DNA from: Anadara kagoshimensis
Taxonomy: Eukaryota > Mollusca > Bivalvia > Arcoida > Arcidae
Direction: 5' to 3'
Assembly: GCA_021292105.1 (NCBI GenBank)
Contig: CM037860.1
Location: 17,316,698 to 17,380,697, forward strand
Length of the DNA stretch: 64,000 nt
In this document: in pieces, positions 44,648 through 54,464 of the stretch
Position numbering within the stretch: position 1 is the stretch's first letter
Layout of the letters: every line of letters starts with the position of its first letter
Notes under the pieces: model-generated
What the model saw: the letters and a program-made list of their open reading frames with translations, nothing else
What the model was told of the DNA's origin: nothing
The model's database searches: none
Program-made: the position numbers and the translations under genes

Positions 44648-44868
44648 AGAAGCCTTCACGGCCAAATAGTCTAAAATGTGCTTAAAACCATAGAGCTTCT
44701 CACAACCTATAAGTTCCAATCTGAATCGGGCAGGTTGTAATGTGTGAACAAGTTTGTCAGTTCACTTGTCAAAGACCTGAGTTTTTTGGACACTCAGATT
44801 TTTTTCGCCATCCCAGAAATTACCATCTCTATACAATTGAAAGAATCTTGATAGGAAAGTAAATCCCC
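44648..44868 (+). mobile_element. SINE-A copy 9, diverged
   Basis: 'AGCCTTCACGGCCAAATAGT' (head), 'CTAAAATGTGC', 'CAGGTTGTAATGTGTGAACA', 'AGTTTGTCAGTTCACTTGTC', 'GGACACTCAG', 'CCATCCCAGAAATTACCATC', 'TCTATACAATTGAAAGAATC', 'TTGATAGG'. Full length but with many substitutions. Confidence 0.7.
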
Positions 44869-44869
44869 A

Positions 44870-46985
44870 TTTAATCTCAATCCAATAATTAAACTAAATT
44901 CACAAAATTTATTGAACTCTATAACTAAGTAAGGAACAAGTTCTTCAAGGTGTCAGTTTATGAAGGTTACACTGTAGCTGTACCAGAAATTCAAATATTC
45001 TCCTTCTCCTGTGAGTGCCTCCCTCAAATTTGAGTATATTCGCACTGTTTATATAACCTTGGTAGATTTAAGTTAATTATGAACTCGCATGTAAAAGTCG
45101 AAGCTTTAATTGACGTATGGAGTTGATAAATACTTTACTTACAGCATGTTGTAAGTGCAATATACTTCCTACATTTCATTAAGGATTTGAACCGTGATTT
45201 CACATTTCTTCATAATTTAATAAAAATCACACTGTAATATGCATTGATATCTTAATACCACGGAACATAACTCGTGGAAATTCCGATCATCCATGTGTTT
45301 TGTACATATCAGAGTTAGAAACATAATTTGTCTGAAGTACATTTTGTGGTTCATTTAGAAAATGCATATCAGCATGAAACTTTAATCTGATGTCGGCTTA
45401 AATACAGACGAGAATGTAAAAGAATAGAAAAACTTACCAGTGCATATATACACAAATGTATATACAGATGCCAGATCTTAAAAAACATTCTAGATTTTAT
45501 ATCTATTGACAAATATGCTGATAAAGCATTATTATTTTTTAGAAATCTTGTCAACTTTAATTTTAATATATCAGGAATTAATTTTTTAAACTTGGTGCAT
45601 ATTTCTTCATTTAATTATTTGATAATTTTAAACCGTTTATTCTGTTAGCCTGAAATTTTTATAATTCCTAGGTTATAAGATGAAAGCCACTGTATTTCTT
45701 TTGACATATTCAATGTTTGCAACATTAATTAGTTTATTATATATATACTCCATAAACCCAGTGCTTTAGATCTCTTGAGGACCAAGACCCTAAGTTCTGA
45801 ACTTTATAGATCTGTAGGCCACCGAGACCTTTATGTTTTGAGCTTTAGATATCTCATCAACCAAGAGTTTTAAGTTTTGAGCTATAGATCAGACCCATTT
45901 TGAGTTAGAATTTTCAACAAGACTGTAAATGTATTAATGTTAGTGTTCACAAATTTTAGAGTCTGGTAAATTATAATTTGGGTAAATTCACATAGACTTG
46001 AATTAGCGTAACTCTCATGGATGATCATTGCACTACAGTCTTATTTGGTTTGGTGGTGGATTTAAATTTGTGCTACTGTATCATAATGGAAATCACTAAA
46101 ATTATGGTAATACATTTAAACATTTAAAAATAATTTGTAAAAAATATTTCAATCGCGAACATCTAGTATAGGATGCATTTCAAATACATTTACAGTCTTG
46201 TTCAATAATGCAAAAATTAAAGCAAGATACTTTGAAAACACACAGGAAATACAGACAGGTAGAAGTTTAAAAAAAATGCTTCGGTCAGCAGGATAACATA
46301 ATAAGGTTAATACAAGAGGGTCAGAAAGTCAGTGTTTTGTATTTTGTCCAAAACCTTCTTCACTTGAATTGATGATGGCCATTGTATCCTGCTATCTATT
46401 GTGGAATATTTTTACTGCTTTAACAGATGAGAATGCACAATTATAATATAATTACTATGACCTGGGAATGGTATAGAGCTAGCTACTGATGGACATCACA
46501 CAAGACACTGACCATCACCACGGATCAGCTAGATGGTGTGTGTGTGAGGTGGAAAGTGCTGGAGAGATTAGTACACCTCTATACAAATCAGTTTCCCCTG
46601 ATTTATCTGTTTGACTCTTGTCAATTTCTGGTCTATAAGGATATAAACATGTCAGCAATCTAAGTACAGGAATATATTACTGGTAATTGATTTCATACAG
46701 GGGGTTATAAAAGTTAACAGTTATGTAATCACTTTACTGTCAGGGATAACTAACCATTAAGAAGATATCCCCTTGTATCATCCCTTTTCCTGTGGTTTAT
46801 GACCTGTTGCCAGATTTAAGAATATTTAAACAGGTCATAAACCCTTAATTTTGTTTAATTTGGTTTTAAATACATAAAAATGTTTTCATAAGTATTTTTA
46901 TTAGATCAATCCAGTTGACTTTTGACTCTTTAGTGTTTAATCTCTGATATAGAGATAAGGTCATGTACAGCTATATTGCATGCCA
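44870..46985. other. No gene; small old tandem repeat at 45.77-45.90 kb
   Basis: AT-rich. At 45765-45895 three units of about 55 bp share 'GCTTTAGATCTCTTGAGGAC', 'CAAGACCCTAAGTTCTGAAC' with many changes. A segment at 45055-45320 has several CpGs (CTCGCATG, AGTCGAAG, GACGTATG, CACGGAAC, CTCGTGG, TCCGATC) and might be regulatory. No exon is supported. Confidence 0.4.
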
Positions 46986-46988
46986 TGG

Positions 46989-47145
46989 GGAGAGAGAGAG
47001 AGAGAGAGATGTGAAATATACATAAAAACTAGGTTAAGGGGAGAGAGAGAGAAAGAAAGAAAGAGAGAAGACAGATGTGTGAAATATATATAATGGATGT
47101 GTTAAGGAGAGAGAGAGAGAGATTAGAGAAAGAGAGAGATTGAGA
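46989..47145. repeat. Interrupted (GA)n microsatellites, tandemly duplicated with flank
   Basis: Three GA blocks (46989-47008, 47040-47070, 47107-47145) are each followed by 'GATGTGTGAAATATATATAA'-like sequence (47009-47034 and 47076-47103), so a microsatellite-plus-flank unit of about 60 bp is repeated. Confidence 0.85.
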
Positions 47146-47159
47146 TTAAAATGTATATT

Positions 47160-48400
47160 TAATTGGGATGTACATAAAAATGATGCCAGATTAGGGAAAA
47201 GAAGAAGCTGTCCCCATAATCGGCGATTGATGATTATTTGATGGTCTAAGGGAGACAACTCTTCAAATATATATTAAATTTGTTTTATAGTGCTACTTGA
47301 TAAAATAACCTGCTGTAAATAATTACTGATTTTTATATGTGTGTGTGTGTGATTATCCATTTTTAAAGAAATAAACTGTCAACAACCTTTCATAAGAATT
47401 CAAAGTTGTGCATCTACTATTTAGGTGTAAAATAAATGTTTTTGTGCTTGAAGTTATCTTGAAGGTCTTGTACAACAATAAGACTAAACTGCAGTTTTTT
47501 TAATCACAATCAGGTCACAAAAACGTATGTAGACAACGCCTTAAGGGAACAACCCCTTACCCTATTACAATTGAAAGTTGTTAATTTGTTTATCGTGTGT
47601 CATGCTGCGTTCTTCAAGGATTGTGGGAGGGTACTTCTATACTTGTGTCCCTTTTCTATAACTAATGTATGTAGTTATTATACTAGTAGTATATAGACAA
47701 TATATAATATGATATTATATGTATATAGAAAGTATTTTGGGGGGTTATTTACAGTTTTTATGAATCATAGTTATGTTATCCGACTCTTATTTTCAGGCCA
47801 ATTACACACAGAAAGAGAACTAAACTCAGTAAAATTGACAATATGTCTAATTTGTAAATTTATAATCATAAAATATGAATAGCGGTATAAAAAAGATATA
47901 ATTTTATACATTATCATTAAAATTCATGACCTTTTGAAATAGTTTAAGTAAAGAAGTGATTTTGTTGCTGATCAAAGACCTATATGCTGTTTCAAATTGA
48001 ACAATTGACTCAGAAGTGGATTTTATAAATTCTATTTAGTTGGGTGTCAATCTATCTTAATTTTGTCAGCTATTCTTTGAGTTCTGTGACAAATAATCAG
48101 AGTTAATTATGATGAATTGTGAATGGAAAAACGGGCAGAATATTAAAGTCATGGCTTTAAAAAATTTAAAGGTTCTTCATATCAGATTAATATAACTTAT
48201 TGTGAAGTAGAGATTTCAAATTTTTCTATTATTTAATTATTTGAAAGACAAATATTGTGACATTAATTTCACTAGATATTTGAGCCAAAACAGTTCATTT
48301 AGTTCAGTGTTAAGACTTTTTAAATTTGTGATCGCAGGTTCATTGTAGAGTCTTGTTTTACTAGGCCTGAATAAAGTATTTGTTTTGGTACATACTTCTA
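47160..48400. other. No recognised gene
   Basis: AT-rich unique sequence. A short (GT)n at 47337-47352. No exon supported. Confidence 0.4.
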
Positions 48401-48404
48401 TATA

Positions 48405-48582
48405 CATTCCAACCTGCCTTAAGGCCACCTTTATATAAGGACCACCTGTTTATAAAGGTCGATAGAATTGTATCCCAATTGTTCTGTATTCATATTATTT
48501 GAACCTGTATATAAAGGCCACCTGCCCATAAAAGCCACTTTTACTGGTTCCCTTGGATGACTTTTATAGACAGGTTTAATTG
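48405..48582. mobile_element. TIR element MITE-1, copy 2, TA-flanked
   Basis: Left end 'CATTCCAACCTGCCTTAAGG', right end inverted 'CAATTAAACCTGTCTATAAA', both followed by TA. The interior 'TTTATAAAGGTCGATAGAAT', 'AGGCCACCTGCCCATAAAAG', 'TTACTGGTTCCCTTGG' is colinear with the reverse complement of 3163-3345. It is the better-preserved copy of the pair, about 178 bp. Confidence 0.8.
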
Positions 48583-48602
48583 TACCAAAGTAATCATTTT
48601 TA

Positions 48603-48912
48603 GATTGATTGATTGAATGGGGTTTAAGTCCCAGTCATGAATATTTCACTTATATTGAGATGTCACCAGCTATAGGAAAAGTTGCAGATTTGAACTTTGC
48701 AGTGCACTCGGGGCAATGTGCAGGGAGAGTTCTTTAATATGTCATGCCTACCATGACTCAGGTCATCAGTTTTTATAAGGTCTCTTTCAAAGGACCATGT
48801 GACTTTAATTTTTTTTTTTAAATGCAAAGTCACTTTTTTTCAAGTCTTGGTCAGATCTGGCTGGGATTTCAAACCATGACCCCCACATATGCAGCAAGCA
48901 CTCTACTAACAA
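48603..48912 (-). mobile_element. SINE-B copy 5, full length
   Basis: Read on +: 'GGGGTTTAAGTCCCAGTCAT', 'GAGATGTCACCAGCTATAGG', 'GTTGCAGATTTGAACTTTGC', 'GCACTCGGGGCAATGTGCAG', 'GTCATGCCTACCATGACTC', 'TCTTGGTCAGATCTGGCTGG', 'GATTTCAAACCATGACCCCC', 'GCACTCTACTAAC'. The tRNA-like head is at the right end but its A box is damaged. Confidence 0.75.
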
Positions 48913-49145
48913 TCATTTTAAGACCATGTTACAACACATGTCCATCCAATAGCAGGTGAAGCCTAAATATTATTAACTTAGACATTCCAATGCTTTCTCA
49001 CATCAATAAAACCCAGAGTGCTAAAATGAGTGAGTGGAATATTGTTTCATATAAATGATCATGATTTTTGTTGAAATAGAGTTTTAAACCCAGGAAAGAT
49101 TTTTTGGCTGATTATTTATATGGATACTGTCAGTTGTGGATTGGT

Positions 49146-49262
49146 TGAGGAAACCAGAGTACCCAGAAAAATATACTGCATGACCTTTAGCAAGTAAACT
49201 TTCTCACACTAGGATATGCCCTAGTAGCATTTGAACCTAGGTGATGAGAAGCACTAATTTTA
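49146..49262 (-). mobile_element. SINE-A copy 10, 3' truncated
   Basis: On +: 'GAGGAAACCAGAGTACCCAG', 'GACCTTTAGCAAGTAAACTT', 'TCTCACACTAGGATATGCCC', 'ATTTGAACCTAGGTGATGAG', 'AAGCACTAA'. These are the reverse of SINE-A middle and B-box region. The 3' tail and A box are missing. Confidence 0.65.
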
Positions 49263-49269
49263 TTTGCTA

Positions 49270-51740
49270 ACAGGTGCTGATAATTTGTTTAAAAAAATTA
49301 AAATAAACAAATAAAAAGAAACACTTTAAGGAAATAAATGTCAAGGGAATTTAAATGTGCTTGCTTTAATAAATGTAAAAGAGAAATTTTGTTAAAGTGC
49401 ACATCAACCTTTCTTAATTAAGAGTTGAAGTCACACAATATGGTGAAGTATATAACAGTATAAGTAACTTATAAAATTCCATCTTAGTGAGTTAACAACA
49501 TAAAACCAGGTTTATTGCGGATTCTCATTCAACAGAGACATTTATATTTACACTTGACATACTTTTCTCAAAATTAAAAATCTTTAAATATTGCTTTTCT
49601 CAAAATTAAAAATTTATAAAATATTCTCATAGCCAGCTGCTATCATTTTGTTGGAAATTATTTTTACCAGTTTTTAACTATTGATAAATGTTAAGTTCTA
49701 GTTGAAGACTACTTCACTGACCAATTGGTTGAAGCTAACAGTTTTGAACCACCAATTCCAGAAGAGCTAACAGTATTTTGACATTGGTTTTGTTACAAAT
49801 TATTTTTTTCTAACTCATTATACAAATATGGGTTATATCTGATTAACATTTAGTCTCACATTTTGATAACTAAGGTAACAGCAGTATGGTCGATGGAATG
49901 TCTTGTTTTGTCCTTTAACATCCAGTGATGCACCTAAACAACTTTAGAATATACATGTACATGATTATTGTCAAAAATGACATTTTTGAAAAATTTTAGA
50001 ACACATATACATATTATCAAAAAGTGACATTTTCGAAACATTTTCGAACATATATAGATATTATAAAAACAGTGACATTTTCGACGATGTCTCTTAAAAT
50101 TGCTGATTTTAGATATACCAGTAATACATGTATCATGGACAATCCTAAAAATTGGAGACCTATTTTAAAAGTCCACTCAATCAAGAAATGGTTATACAAC
50201 TGGGATGAAGAGAGGGGAGTGAATGGTCCTATTTATCTAATCCTGCTGATTCAGGCTAATTTTACAGATTTTAAATAAATTTTGATTAAGTGATTGTCAG
50301 TTTGTTTTTAAATTTTAGTGGTTTAATATGATTAAAGAAGAAAATGTGTGAGAAAATTTTCTGATTAGTGGATAATTTAGGTATTTTCGTCATATTTTTG
50401 TGGTTTTGTGAAATAATTGTTTACCTACATGTCAACCTACACATCTATAATGACAATATGTGTTGGTAAATATTGAATCATTTTAGTGGCAATGAATGGT
50501 CTATTTATGAAGTAGGCATTTTAAATCCATTATACTAAGAGTAACAATGCAATTGTGTGGGCAAAAAATAAAAATTCATCTAAGAATATAATGTCCATAA
50601 ACTTTTGAAGGGCCCACAAATCTCTGGACCATGTGTTAGCCATGCCTCATCTTTAGATGGCTGCCATAGTAACCAGAGACAAGGCACTGGACAGTACTGT
50701 AGAAGTAGAAGTGTTTGCAGTGTTTGTAAATGTTCATGTTTTTCATGGTCACCATTTAACCCTGATTTCAAATACATCACAAAATGAAATATTATGTAAA
50801 ATATGAATAAAATTTATTAGTTTATAACAACAAAAACCCCTGTGCATCTGAAACTGCTAACTTTATACAAGCAAATATTTCTATGTTTACAGTTCAACAT
50901 ATTTGGTAAGGTCTACCCATGTTGTCTGAAAGGTCTAGACATGGCAACTTAAGCAGTGTTAAACAGGTGAAGAAATTTTAGTTCCTGGTTAAATGTCATT
51001 TTCTCTAATACTGTGAATAATCAGAAGGTGATATTTGATCCTTATTGAGTTTCTGAACCATTTTTTCTCTCAATAATTCAACAAAAAGTCTTAGTCAATC
51101 CAATGGACTTTGAAGTTCCAATATATTTCATAAAAGGGATAAATTTTTGAAAATAGATAGATATTTTAAATTTTTCATGCCAAACAAAATAAATGACTTT
51201 CAATATTTGATTTATTATCAGATAAGATCGAAAAATCCCAATAAGCAAAATCCTGTCGATAGGGACAGAAAACTAGACCTCTACCCTCCCCGGATTGGAA
51301 ATACACATGAAATTAAAACCGCACCATTGTACATTTATATGTTATCATTGGTTTACGCTAGTATCTATGTTATATATACATTTTGTATATTCCTAAAATC
51401 TTTAAACGCACATTTATAATTTTTATCAGCTTCGGGTAGATTTATTTTTATCTACCTTCAGACAGATGTAAAATCTTGACTTTAAAATTCGGGAATATTA
51501 AATGATATTTATGGGGAAATAGTTGCTTAAGTTAGCTTAGTTGGTTAGAAGTGACATGATTTGTGGACTCACAGCAACTAAGTGTCTTTTCTTTTCATTT
51601 TACAGTTTTGTTTGTTTACAACATGTTATAACCTTTTGCTGGTGGTTTATGCCTTTTTGAACAAAAAGGAGACATTTCTAGCTTATATTAATGTATCCCT
51701 TTAAAGTAACAGTTAGATAACTGGTTGTTAATGATAAATC
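49270..51740. other. No firm gene; small local duplications
   Basis: AT-rich. 'CTTTTCTCAAAATTAAAAAT' occurs twice at about 49562 and 49595. Three degenerate units with 'AGTGACATTTTCGAA' lie at 49975-50092. The + frames 50024-50278, 50605-50787 and 51147-51419 were inspected and show no recognisable domain; the last overlaps a slightly CpG-richer patch (51228-51320). Confidence 0.4.
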
Positions 51741-51741
51741 A

Positions 51742-51845
51742 AAAACAAACATACCAGTCTGTGTCCAAATCACAATCCCAAAAAGCTAAGTATAAACTTT
51801 GAAAATGGGCAAAATGTGTAAAACATAAGACCTTCCATCAGGGAA
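51742..51845. repeat. Dispersed repeat, copy 2 (partner at 4.8 kb)
   Basis: Matches 4810-4960 in the same orientation (see that entry). Both copies are diverged, so the family is old. Confidence 0.5.
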
Positions 51846-52424
51846 TTGAGGACAATGTAATACAATAGCTTTTACCACAATTCATACTGAAAGTACAATT
51901 GTAAAATTTTTCAATTAGAATTATGTTGAATAAACCAATTTCAAACAAATTTCTTCAGCTTAAAGCATAGAAAAACAATGTATTTTTGATAATATCCAGT
52001 TTGGGCTAGTGCATTTTAAATTATTATAATGACCCCCAGGACACAATTGAACCACTAGACCAAGCAGGAAAGGACAAATATAATGTTCCAAATAATCTTC
52101 TGATTGGGTAACTAGAACTGAGATGTTTCCATTCAAACTTTGAAAACAATCACAAAAATCCTCTCTATACAAACCTAGGTTTGTAGGTTGTAGCTTATTA
52201 CGGTACCTCCCTTTTCCAAATGTATTTCAAAAGAAAAGTTTTCAATTTTTCATAATTTGCTGTAATGTGGTCAGAATCTATGTTTTGAAAGCATATATCA
52301 ATGTTAAACAATACATTGAATGAAAAACAACCATAGTCAACTTCTGCACCTTTCTGTTCCAGCTTTTCAAGTTATCTTCCTTAATTTTGCAGGTAGACTC
52401 AATCAGATGAACTCCATATCTTTA

Positions 52425-52680
52425 TTATTCCCCACTTCGAAGAAGAAGGGGCATTATACTGGTTCACCTCTGTTCTCCTGTCCATCCATTCAAAAGAAAC
52501 ATTTTCGTAACAGTTTTCTCAGCAATGACTAAACACTGTGTGAGCCACTTGAAATGTTGTATGTGAGTTCAGTATTAGGTCCCATGCCACAAGTACGTAT
52601 TTCAAGTCTGCCAGACATTTACTTCCTGTTTACCAAAAAGCAGGGCTATTCTAATTGCGCAGAGGCTCACATATTTCTTG
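52425..52680 (+). mobile_element. 'CCCCACTTCGAAGAAG' mollusc-type repeat
   Basis: Begins 'ATTCCCCACTTCGAAGAAGA' plus 'AGGGGCATTATACTGG', continues with 'TCCTGTCCATCC' and 'CATTTTCGTAACAG', and ends in 'GCAGGGCTATTCTAATTGCG' and 'CAGAGGCTCACAT'. I recognise the start as a repeat common in molluscs and related animals. It lies 110 bp upstream of the first recognised kinase exon, close to the acceptor. Confidence 0.6.
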
Positions 52681-52789
52681 TTAGATTTTAAGTTTTCTGA
52701 TCATTTGATTAATAAATCAGATTCAGTTTCTTATTAGATATTTTTTATAAAGACAAAAATACTAAGATATTGACTTTTATATATTTCAG

Positions 52790-52848
52790 AGATCTGAAGA
52801 TGGAAAATATAATGTTGGATGAAAAGAAAAAGAACATAAAAATTGTTG
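52790..52848 (+). CDS. Ser/Thr kinase exon a: catalytic loop (subdomain VIB)
   Basis: A 59-bp exon, bounded by 'TTATATATTTCAG' and 'GTAAGTAAG', encoding (R)DLKMENIMLDEKKKNIKIV(D). The first base completes an Arg codon begun in the preceding exon, so the D-L-K-x-x-N catalytic loop with its Asp base, Lys and Asn is intact. The last base, G, joins AT of the next exon to make the Asp of DFG. Starts in phase 2, ends in phase 1. DLKMEN without the Pro of DLKPEN is common in CAMK-like kinases. The preceding exons with the N-lobe (glycine loop, VAIK, HRD histidine) were not found; 52.8 kb upstream has no recognisable candidates, so either the upstream intron is very long or I missed a short exon. Confidence 0.92.
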
Positions 52849-52910
52849 GTAAGTAAGTTATATAAATACAAGATGATAGTGAATACCAAAGTCATCTTCT
52901 ACAGAAAAAC

Positions 52911-52911
<1 letters not shown>

Positions 52912-52946
<35 letters not shown>

Positions 52947-53070
52947 CCAAAATGTCTTGAATATATCAATTTAAAAAAAAAATAAATAAATCATTCAATC
53001 CACTACTATCCAGTGTAATTACATAAAACAGAGAGAGAGTGAGAGAGAGAGAGAAAGAGAGAGAGAGAGA
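52912..53070. repeat. (GA)n microsatellites in the kinase intron
   Basis: (GA) runs at 52912-52942 and 53031-53070, the second with GAGT and GAAA interruptions. They lie 64 and 183 bp after the exon a donor. Confidence 0.95.
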
Positions 53071-53523
53071 TGTTTTCTCACAGTTTTAATCAGGATATTT
53101 TGTTAGTTTTAATCCGGTGTGATCTTAACAGATGGTATAATTTTATCCTAGATTAATTAAATCAAGAAGCAGTAAGCCTCAATGTAAAATGCCTCTTTAA
53201 CTCAATTTTCTCTGTTCAAAATTAACTCATTTTCAATCAGATATTTTCCCCAACTGTCACTGTTATTGATTTGGGGTTCTTGAGGAGGAGGATCAGGATA
53301 AAGGTGTACCAATCTGTCTGTAACTTGATTATCCCTATGGAGAGCAGGGAAATAACCTTGTATCATGTTACATATCTTAATAATGAAGTATAAATTATGT
53401 TCCATAATATTGAATAAAATCATGAGAAATTTTCTCCATAAAATCTTTGATATTCTAAGAAATTATTGTTAGAACATTTTCCATAACTAATTATTAAATA
53501 ACCACTATTAACACACAATTGTT

Positions 53524-53700
53524 AGAGAGTATTACATGGCATTTTGGTTTACCCAATCACGGATCTTCTACTGAATCCAGACAATTGAGAGAGGGTATCA
53601 CATGGTACAATACATGTAGTTGTATAACCCTATTAGGGATCTTGTAATGAATCCACACATTCCTTAGAGGGTATCACATGGAAACTTACTTGTATGACCC
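53524..53700. repeat. Degenerate three-unit repeat
   Basis: 'AGAGAGTATTACATGG', 'GAGAGGGTATCACATGG' and 'AGAGGGTATCACATGG' recur at about 53524, 53588 and 53666. Two of the intervals also share 'GATCTTNTANTGAATCCA'. Old tandem repeat. Confidence 0.55.
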
Positions 53701-53796
53701 TGTTAAGACTAGGGATTTTGCGACATCACAACTTTTGGTACAGACTCCTGTGTAAATTCATTCTGTCAAGATTGTAAATGAGTTACTCTCGTCATG

Positions 53797-53940
53797 TAAA
53801 TTCGGAATAATCAGACCCAATCTGGAATAAACAGGCAAAAATACAGAATAATCAGGCAAAATCCGGAATAATTGGTCTATTTTTTTATGGTAAATTTTCC
53901 CGAAATCTTAAAATTCCAGCAAGTGTCTGATTATTCCGGT
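53797..53940. repeat. Short repeats of GGAATAATC with an inverted copy
   Basis: 'TCGGAATAATCAGACC', 'CTGGAATAAACAGGC', 'CAGAATAATCAGGC', 'CCGGAATAATTGG' in a row, then the inverse 'TCTGATTATTCCGG' at 53926-53939. A hairpin can form between the last forward unit and the inverted copy. Confidence 0.65.
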
Positions 53941-53942
53941 TT

Positions 53943-54132
53943 TTAAGGTCTCTTCCATAGGACCCATGACTTTCATTTCTAAATGCCAAATGCTTGGCAA
54001 AAGAACAATCAATACCACTATCAAGTTTTGATCACCCTGACTGTGGTTAGAACCCACGATCTTCCTAATACAGAGCCAGCACACTACCGATTCACCTACC
54101 AAAGTGTTAAATCTTGACTGGGACATAGAATG
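53943..54132 (-). mobile_element. SINE-B copy 6, 3' truncated
   Basis: On +: 'TTAAGGTCTCTTCCATAGGA', 'CCATGACTTTCATTTCTAAA', 'CACCCTGACTGTGGTTAGAA', 'CCCACGATCTTCCTAATACA', 'GCACACTACCGATTCACCTA'. The head is at the right with damaged A box. It is followed at once by 'AAATCTTGACTGGGACATAG', which matches a SINE-A tail on the + strand, so two SINE fragments meet here. Confidence 0.65.
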
Positions 54133-54464
54133 TCATCATTCCACTGTATTTATTACTTGCGGTGACATTACTACAGTTTTATTGTTTAACATGACACACT
54201 AAGTATTTGATACCAGTATTCTAATGATTCTTCATATTGAATTTCTTGTTGTTTATCCCTATTTGTTTCTTATTTCATTTACCAGTAGTTATGACAGTTT
54301 GAACCAGGTAATTTTCCATGTCGACATCTTATTTAGGTTTCCATTATGTTAATAAGTTCTGATTTGTAAATCAAGAAGTCGGTCTTGGAAATTTACACAG
54401 GAAAAATAATTTCTGCCTTCAATATAGCTAAACTAATTTAGTTAAAAAAAATACAGGACTAGAA

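Noticed and set aside
50024-50278. + strand frame with MSLKIADFRY and KNWRPILKVHS segments, considered as an exon
   Set aside because: No recognisable family, begins in a local 50-bp duplication, and lacks a convincing acceptor; kept unannotated.
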